Positions 5,125 through 9,651 of a DNA stretch of 9,651 nucleotides are shown here, piece after piece. The stretch comes from DASPKA01 sp035628335 (lineage in GTDB: Bacteria; Patescibacteriota; Doudnabacteria; UBA920), in the NCBI GenBank assembly GCA_035628335.1, contig DASPKA010000112.1, positions 1-9,651 on the forward strand, in the 5' to 3' direction. The position numbers and the translations under genes are program-made. The stretch's first letter is position 1. Every line of letters starts with the position of its first letter. Below the pieces are notes generated by a model, which was not told where the DNA came from, searched no databases, and was given only the letters and a program-made list of their open reading frames with translations.

Positions 5125-6194
5125 TGAAAATTTTAATTATCACTCCTCTTTCACCACCGCAAACCGGAGGCCCTGCGACTGTTACTGTGCTCCTTAGTGA
5201 GTTTTTTGGAGGCTTAGGCCACACTATACAAGTAGTAAGTTTTAAAGATTGTTTGCAGTATCCGTTTTTGGTGAGGCATTTTGTTTTTTTTCTAAAAGTA
5301 TTTTCAGCCGCAAAGGGAAAGGACAAGGTATATTTATTGGACACAGTTTCTGCTGGGCTTCCTGCAATTTGTGCATTACGATTACGCTCAATGCCATATA
5401 CTCTTCGGGTTCCAGGGGATTACGCATGGGAAACATATGTCAGTCGGACAGAAAACAATGTAGGTTCTGATGAGTTTTGGAGCAGGTCACAAGGCTTGCT
5501 GTACGAAGCTCTAAAGCTGCTGCAGAAGTTTGCTATTGATCACGCCTCTGGGGTTATAGTTCAAAGTCAGTTCCAAAAGCAATTGCTTCAGAAGTGGGGT
5601 GCGAGTCCTTCGAAACTGTATGTTATTCCAAACGCTATCTCCCTCCCTTTTTCTGTCGTTAAGCCCAAGCCATATTCTGTCATAGTGGTTGGTAGACTAC
5701 ATCCAATCAAAGGCTTGGAAGCTGTAATACGCGCAATGGTACGAGTATCTATTAGGTTCCCGGAGCTAAGGGTGGCGTTCTATGGTGATGGTCCTCAATT
5801 AAGCGAGCTAAAAGACCTTGCCTACACGCTTGGAGCAAGTGAATATATTTCATTTAAGGGTTCGAAGTCTCATGAAGAGACGCTTCAGGCTATGGCAGAA
5901 AGTGAAGTGTATATACTAAATACTAAACAAGAAATGTTTAGTAATACGCTGTTAGAGAGTTTTGCGCTCGGTATGAAGGTAGTTGCAACTAATGGTGGAG
6001 GAAATGCAGAAATGGTAGATGGCAATGCAATCGTAGTGCCGTTTAATGATGAAGCTGCAATCGCAGATGCTGTGATTCAGCTTTTTACAGACCATAAATT
6101 TGCAGCCGAACTAGCAGCTCATGCGAAAGAAAGTGTAAAGAAATATTCAACAGAAAATATCTTACCCGTATGGAAACAGACACTGGAGAAATAA
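5124..6194 (+). CDS. Family-4 GT-B glycosyltransferase (second of three)
   Basis: This 356-residue glycosyltransferase starts with MKILIITPLSPPQTGGPATV, the typical opening strand and Gly-Gly loop of GT4 enzymes. RVPGDYAWE (95-103) lies in the acceptor half. The donor half shows VIPNAI (167-172), VVGRLHPIKG (188-197, with Arg191 and Lys196 in the usual phosphate-contacting positions), FYGDGPQ, and E-x7-E as EMFSNTLLE (Glu270 and Glu278), followed by a Gly-rich turn (NGGGNAEMV). It differs clearly from its two neighbours, so the three are not recent duplicates and probably add different sugars or linkages. No Shine-Dalgarno sequence is present, and heptamer repeats reach the start codon. Its end overlaps the next gene by 25 bp, which suggests translational coupling. 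Family secure, specificity unknown. Confidence 0.93.
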   Translation: MKILIITPLSPPQTGGPATVTVLLSEFFGGLGHTIQVVSFKDCLQYPFLVRHFVFFLKVFSAAKGKDKVYLLDTVSAGLPAICALRLRSMPYTLRVPGDYAWETYVSRTENNVGSDEFWSRSQGLLYEALKLLQKFAIDHASGVIVQSQFQKQLLQKWGASPSKLYVIPNAISLPFSVVKPKPYSVIVVGRLHPIKGLEAVIRAMVRVSIRFPELRVAFYGDGPQLSELKDLAYTLGASEYISFKGSKSHEETLQAMAESEVYILNTKQEMFSNTLLESFALGMKVVATNGGGNAEMVDGNAIVVPFNDEAAIADAVIQLFTDHKFAAELAAHAKESVKKYSTENILPVWKQTLEK

Positions 6195-7276
6195 ATGTTA
6201 TCTCCCTTGGCACAGACCGTCTGCTTTGGCAGCCTGGGAGCAAGATTCGCAGACGCTTAGAAGTTATTGCAGAACCTTTAGGCTCATATAGTGTTTTTGT
6301 TATGTCAAAGGCTTTTAAAACAAAGCCTATGGCACGCGTAGGCAAGCTTAAAATAAGAGACTTTCCAGTACTTTCCCCCTTTACATTTTTTTCTTTTTTA
6401 GCATTTGTGGCACGAGCAAAAGTAAGGGGACCTGTTATACTTACCGCGCAGGACCCATTCTTTTGTGGGTTTTTGGTAGCACTTGCTGCTCATATTTGTC
6501 ATATGCCTTATGAACTCCAATTGCACACAGACCCGTATAGCCCAATGTTTCAAACAGGTACGGTTAGGCGGAAGCTTGAACTAGCTATTGCTAATTTTCT
6601 CTTACCCCGTGCTCCTATAGTTCGTGTTGTATCTAAGCGCGTGGAAGAAGCGCTTTATGCACGAGGAATTTCTCACACATACCACCTGCCTGTGTATACT
6701 GAACTGGACGCACGCCCAAGAGACTCCAAAGACTTTGAGTATGAGTTCACATTTCTTTCCGTCGGTAGATTCGAGTCGGAAAAAAAGTTTGATCTACTAA
6801 TTTCTGCATTTCAAGAAGCTCAAGAAGAAATGCCAAATGCAGGACTTGTGCTTGAAGGAGATGGGAGTCAAGCCGCGTTCCTCAGGTCTCTCGTCAAACC
6901 CAATGACCGAATACAATTCTACCCCTGGGAAATGGATGTAGTGCCTTACTACCAGTCAGCAGATGTATATGTATTATCCTCCATGTTTGAAGGGTATGCT
7001 ATGGCTCCGCTAGAGGCTGCTGCAAACGGCTGCGCCGTAGTAATGACAGACGTAGGCATGGCTGGAGAAGTCCTTAAGCATGAGGAATCTGCGCTTGTTG
7101 TTCCACCAGGTGATAAAGAGGCACTGAAGAATGCGATGCTCAGAATATACAAAGACAATGAGCTCAGATCTAAACTAAAAGAAAATGCGAAAGCAGTAAC
7201 GCAAAATCTCGCATCGCTCTCGCAAGTCCGAGAAGCCCAAATACAAGCGTGGCAAAAAGTGCTCGCTCTACATTAG
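6170..7276 (+). CDS. Family-4 GT-B glycosyltransferase (third of three)
   Basis: This 368-residue glycosyltransferase starts inside the previous gene, overlapping it by 25 bp in another frame. The ATG at 6170 is the only one before the first beta strand (INVISLGTDRLLW), so the start is reasonably sure although no Shine-Dalgarno sequence is seen. The N-terminal half contains ILTAQDPF (90-97) and ELQLHTDPYSP (115-125). The C-terminal half shows FLSVGRFESEKKFDLLI (195-211, with Arg200 and Lys205/206 as likely donor-phosphate ligands), VLEGDGSQ, and E-x7-E as EGYAMAPLE (Glu274 and Glu282), followed by ALVVPPGDKEAL. AQDPF with a following HTDPYSP is a pattern I associate with GT4 enzymes of surface-polysaccharide clusters. 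Overlap with the upstream gene implies one transcript. The donor sugar cannot be predicted. Confidence 0.92.
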   Translation: METDTGEINVISLGTDRLLWQPGSKIRRRLEVIAEPLGSYSVFVMSKAFKTKPMARVGKLKIRDFPVLSPFTFFSFLAFVARAKVRGPVILTAQDPFFCGFLVALAAHICHMPYELQLHTDPYSPMFQTGTVRRKLELAIANFLLPRAPIVRVVSKRVEEALYARGISHTYHLPVYTELDARPRDSKDFEYEFTFLSVGRFESEKKFDLLISAFQEAQEEMPNAGLVLEGDGSQAAFLRSLVKPNDRIQFYPWEMDVVPYYQSADVYVLSSMFEGYAMAPLEAAANGCAVVMTDVGMAGEVLKHEESALVVPPGDKEALKNAMLRIYKDNELRSKLKENAKAVTQNLASLSQVREAQIQAWQKVLALH

Positions 7277-7294
7277 TATTCGATTTAACATCTT

Positions 7295-7300
7295 TATAAT
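7295..7300 (+). promoter_or_regulatory. Possible -10 box before the metalloprotease-like gene
   Basis: A perfect TATAAT ends 19 nt before the ATG at 7320, with no acceptable -35 and no TG extension. If used, it would give a leader of only about 10-13 nt. It could equally be chance in AT-rich spacer, with the gene read from the upstream promoter. Confidence 0.25.
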
Positions 7301-7319
7301 GACTTGACAAAATTTTCTA

Positions 7320-8852
7320 ATGCCAAAAAAAGAGTTACAAAAAAATCAATTTCCTGAAAGGAGAGGCCTGGAAGATGAGGCGGTAGAAGAGAGTATTGAA
7401 AGCGTTGAGCTGAAAATGAGAGGTGGGATTTCTTCGTATCTTGATTCCGTCACCCCAGAAGAACTGAAGCATCGAGTTATAAGCGCGCTCTCCAAGATTG
7501 ATGATCCCCATAAGCTGAGGTTTAAATTACAGGAACTGGGTTTAAGTGAGAAGCCGAGTAATGAAGAATTACTTCAAGCGATAGAAAAACATATAGAGGG
7601 GTACCAGCAGCGCGTTGCACAAGTGAGGGAGTTTATACCAACTCATCTCCCGAAGTTAAATGAATGGTTAGACCGAGAGGGTTACACGCCCCGGCAGAGA
7701 CCTGAAGATATTCCTGTTATTGTGAATGACTATTTACTTCACTCGGGTGTGGAAAATGATTTTCCGCACGTCTTTGGAGAATTCTTCAACGGTGAGGAAA
7801 ATTTTATTACAATAACTGGTAAGCATGGCAACAATGTCACCGCACATGAGTATGTACATGGCATTGCATTTGATCCAGAGACTAAAACCGGTGGGTTTAT
7901 AGCAGAGGGTGGTAAGAATGTTTGGTTAGATGAGGGGGTGACGATGTTAGGTGAGTTCGCTACCTATCCCACTAAAGTTCCTGGAAGAAGAGATGATCCA
8001 GAGGAGTTGTATGATGATGGATATATGTGGTTAACACGAATATATATGCAAGAAGTAGGAGTTAGCGAACAGGATTTGTTTAAGGCTTATTTTGGAACCG
8101 AGCCGCAAAAAACAGAGCTGGAAAAAAAAACACAAAGACGATTTGGTTGCTCGGTAGTGGATTTGCAGGGGCTGTTTTTGGGATACAGCCAGGAAGCGAA
8201 AGAAAATGTACTAAAAATAATAAAAGGTGAAGTAGTGGTTCTGGAAGCAATGGAAGGGTCTGGAGTAGATCAGCATTTTACAGAACTACAAAAGATTTTT
8301 CCTAATATTGAAGTTGTGGTAACTCCACTACCAAAATTTGAAGAAAACGAAAAACAGCGTGAATGGGAAAGGGCTAGGGTTGAGGTAGAACAAATTGTAG
8401 ACGACATCGGGAAGGGGCTAGATAAAGGCATAAAGGAAACAATTGTTGCTTTTAAAGCTTTAGGGTTTTCCACTAATCAGTCTTGCGAAGGCCATGAAAG
8501 TGCCGACGATGGTATGCCATACCCATGGGTGCAATTTTATGTTGGGTCGCCTAATGGACGGGAAGAGGACGAGGAATCACAGCTTGAGTCACAGAGAAAG
8601 AATGAAATTGACAGAGAGAAGTTGTCTAAACTACTTGATGAATTTTACGCAACAAGAAATCCACAACCAGACGCACGGTTAGTATTTGAGGATATAGGTT
8701 CATTTGGATCTTTTAGACTGAGAAGCCAGGGAGCGGCCACTATAGCCTCGTTATCTGAAGAGACAGTGCGGCGAGAAAAACTTAATGAGTACAGAGAAGA
8801 GATGTATGAATTTACTCAGTTTCTGAAGCAAAAGTTTCTAGAAGAAAAATAA
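7320..8852 (+). CDS. HExxH metalloprotease-like protein with a C-terminal SCEGH-motif domain
   Basis: This 510-residue protein is probably cytoplasmic, with no signal peptide or membrane helix. Residues 1-35 are charged and disordered-looking, and 45-105 are helical. A zinc-protease-like core contains HEYVH (176-180) and, 24 residues on, WLDEGVTMLGE (202-212). His176, His180 and Glu205 are spaced as zinc ligands of a gluzincin-type site, with Glu177 as the catalytic base. A middle part (about 245-365) is charged and unrecognised. The C-terminal part (about 366-510) contains KALGFSTNQSCEGH (379-392) and YPWVQFYVG (401-409). I recall this Cys-Glu-Gly-His pattern from conserved CPR proteins of unknown function. 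No Shine-Dalgarno sequence precedes the ATG, and no better in-frame start is visible. It sits between the glycosyltransferases and the epimerase. Protease activity is inferred from motifs only. Confidence 0.8.
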   Translation: MPKKELQKNQFPERRGLEDEAVEESIESVELKMRGGISSYLDSVTPEELKHRVISALSKIDDPHKLRFKLQELGLSEKPSNEELLQAIEKHIEGYQQRVAQVREFIPTHLPKLNEWLDREGYTPRQRPEDIPVIVNDYLLHSGVENDFPHVFGEFFNGEENFITITGKHGNNVTAHEYVHGIAFDPETKTGGFIAEGGKNVWLDEGVTMLGEFATYPTKVPGRRDDPEELYDDGYMWLTRIYMQEVGVSEQDLFKAYFGTEPQKTELEKKTQRRFGCSVVDLQGLFLGYSQEAKENVLKIIKGEVVVLEAMEGSGVDQHFTELQKIFPNIEVVVTPLPKFEENEKQREWERARVEVEQIVDDIGKGLDKGIKETIVAFKALGFSTNQSCEGHESADDGMPYPWVQFYVGSPNGREEDEESQLESQRKNEIDREKLSKLLDEFYATRNPQPDARLVFEDIGSFGSFRLRSQGAATIASLSEETVRREKLNEYREEMYEFTQFLKQKFLEEK

Positions 8853-8894
8853 GGATACTATAAATAATATTTATCCAGAAAGCAGACAAGATGT

Positions 8895-9651
8895 ATGACT
8901 ATATTTGTAACCGGCTGCGCCGGGTTCATTGGCAGTAATTTTTGTAAAACATTTTTGAAACGGTTTAAGAAGGCCACGGTAGTTGGCATAGACAACTTTG
9001 CTACGGGCCGCAGAGAAGAGGTGCAAAAAGGTATTGTATTTTATGAGGGAAGCATTTTAGACGAATTATTACTTGAAACTATTTTTACAAAACATAAACC
9101 ACAATATGTGTTCCATTTTGCTGCTTTGCCCCGTGTTTCTTTTTCAGTAGCTGAGCCTGTAGTGAGCGCAGAAACTAACATTATGGGGACCATAAAGATT
9201 TTAAATGCAGCCCGCAGGCACAAGGCGAAGCGAGTTATTTATTCTTCTTCATCGTCCGTATATGGTGGGGCAAAAATTTTGCCTACTAAAGAAAAAGACA
9301 ACCTTGCAAATCCAAGAAGTCCATATGCACTACAAAAATACACCGGTGAACCTATGTGCAAATTTTTTTCAGAGATCTATGGGTTGGATACAACATGTCT
9401 TCGCTACTTTAACGTATTTGGCCCCGGCCAGTACGGTGACAGCCCCTATGCCACGGTGACTTCTGCATGGCTCGAAGCCCTCTACTTCAAAGGGCCGTCC
9501 TTTGAAGGACGGCCCTTTATGGAGGGGGATGGTTTTCAGGCAAAAGACTATACGTATATAGACAACGTAGTTGAAGCGAATCTTCTTGCAATGAAGTGCA
9601 AACGAACTTTACAGGGAGAAGTTTTTAATATTGGTAGTTCACAGCAAATCG
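8895..9651 (+). CDS. Extended SDR nucleotide-sugar epimerase (UDP-sugar 4-epimerase-like), C-terminus beyond the window edge
   Basis: 252 codons are visible; relatives are about 310 residues, so roughly 60 are missing. The enzyme binds NAD(H) and probably inverts C4 of a UDP-hexose or UDP-HexNAc, feeding the neighbouring glycosyltransferases. Seen in order: TGCAGFIG (6-13, the TGxxGxxG dinucleotide loop), GIDNFATGRR (31-40), FHFAALPRVSFS (73-84), SSSSSVYGG (117-125), the catalytic YALQK (Tyr144, Lys148), RYFNVFGPGQ (170-179) and YTYIDNVVEAN (219-229). The VSFSV-EP and NFATG features favour UDP-Glc/UDP-GlcNAc 4-epimerase types, but dehydratase-like relatives are not excluded. The ATG at 8895 is chosen because the Rossmann strand starts immediately after it; another ATG at 8891 is out of frame. 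No Shine-Dalgarno sequence is seen. Residues 199-208 are encoded entirely by a perfect palindrome, lengthening the loop before MEGDG by about six residues compared with typical relatives. Confidence 0.93.
   Translation, partial: MTIFVTGCAGFIGSNFCKTFLKRFKKATVVGIDNFATGRREEVQKGIVFYEGSILDELLLETIFTKHKPQYVFHFAALPRVSFSVAEPVVSAETNIMGTIKILNAARRHKAKRVIYSSSSSVYGGAKILPTKEKDNLANPRSPYALQKYTGEPMCKFFSEIYGLDTTCLRYFNVFGPGQYGDSPYATVTSAWLEALYFKGPSFEGRPFMEGDGFQAKDYTYIDNVVEANLLAMKCKRTLQGEVFNIGSSQQI
9489..9518. repeat. Perfect 30-nt palindrome occupying exactly ten codons of the epimerase
   Basis: The arms AAAGGGCCGTCCTT (9489-9502) and AAGGACGGCCCTTT (9505-9518) are perfect 14-bp complements around TG. The element begins on the first base of codon 199 and ends on the last base of codon 208, encoding KGPSFEGRPF. 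It resembles an in-frame palindromic repeat inserted into a protein gene, as known for Rickettsia palindromic elements, though the sequence is not one I recognise. Confidence 0.85.

Noticed and set aside
7304..7309. Perfect TTGACA before the metalloprotease-like gene.
   Set aside because: No -10 lies 16-18 nt downstream, only A-rich coding sequence, and it sits on the wrong side of the TATAAT at 7295-7300.
1050..8852. All seven visible stop codons are TAA or TAG, hinting at reassigned TGA as in some CPR lineages.
   Set aside because: Every gene reads through without an in-frame TGA and aligns with its family at full length, so the standard bacterial code fits. Seven stops are too few to infer avoidance.
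8853..8876. GGATA/TATCC inverted repeat in the spacer before the epimerase as a terminator or operator.
   Set aside because: Only five base pairs around a long AT-rich loop, with no T-tract.
8910..8927. GC-rich imperfect hairpin (AACCGGC/GCCGGGTT) at the beginning of the epimerase gene.
   Set aside because: It coincides with the codons for the conserved TGCAGFIG loop, so the protein constraint explains it.

Overview
The window reads as a piece of a bacterial chromosome with tightly packed genes. It most resembles a Patescibacteria/CPR (Parcubacteria-like) genome. That placement is an inference. It rests on the style of the family-4 glycosyltransferases, on a C-terminal SCEGH-motif domain that I recall mainly from CPR proteins, on unrecognised small membrane proteins, and on short palindromic and heptameric repeats lying inside genes. 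No rRNA, tRNA, CRISPR array or transposase is visible.

Left block (1-2170, minus strand): a two-gene unit reads leftward from a TTGACA/TATATA promoter. The first gene encodes a membrane-anchored lytic transglycosylase-like protein (1050-2063). The second encodes a single-pass membrane protein of unknown function that runs off the left edge (1-922).

Middle block (2171-3950, plus strand): a divergent promoter drives a four-helix membrane protein (2526-3314). Its roughly 140-nt leader can fold into four consecutive hairpins and contains an eight-base sequence complementary to the gene's own ribosome binding site. This is the best candidate for an undescribed element here, a riboswitch-like or thermosensor-like leader. 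A long hairpin terminator follows. Next comes a small exported protein with six cysteines (3552-3899) and its terminator.

Right block (3951-9651, plus strand): an extended -10 promoter sits almost on the first start codon and opens a surface-glycan locus. The locus has three consecutive GT-B family-4 glycosyltransferases (3966-5090, 5124-6194, 6170-7276), a HExxH metalloprotease-like protein fused to a SCEGH-motif domain (7320-8852), and a UDP-sugar 4-epimerase-like SDR cut off by the right edge (8895-9651). The epimerase would supply a nucleotide sugar and the glycosyltransferases would build a glycan on a lipid carrier or protein. The role of the metalloprotease-like protein in the locus is unknown.

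Two window-wide patterns stand out. All four genes left of 3950 have strong Shine-Dalgarno sequences, while none of the five genes to the right has one. Repeats also intrude into coding sequence: a perfect 30-nt palindrome forming exactly ten codons of the epimerase, a tandem heptamer inside the first glycosyltransferase (with a related heptamer just before the second), and a REP-like palindrome in the leftmost gene.
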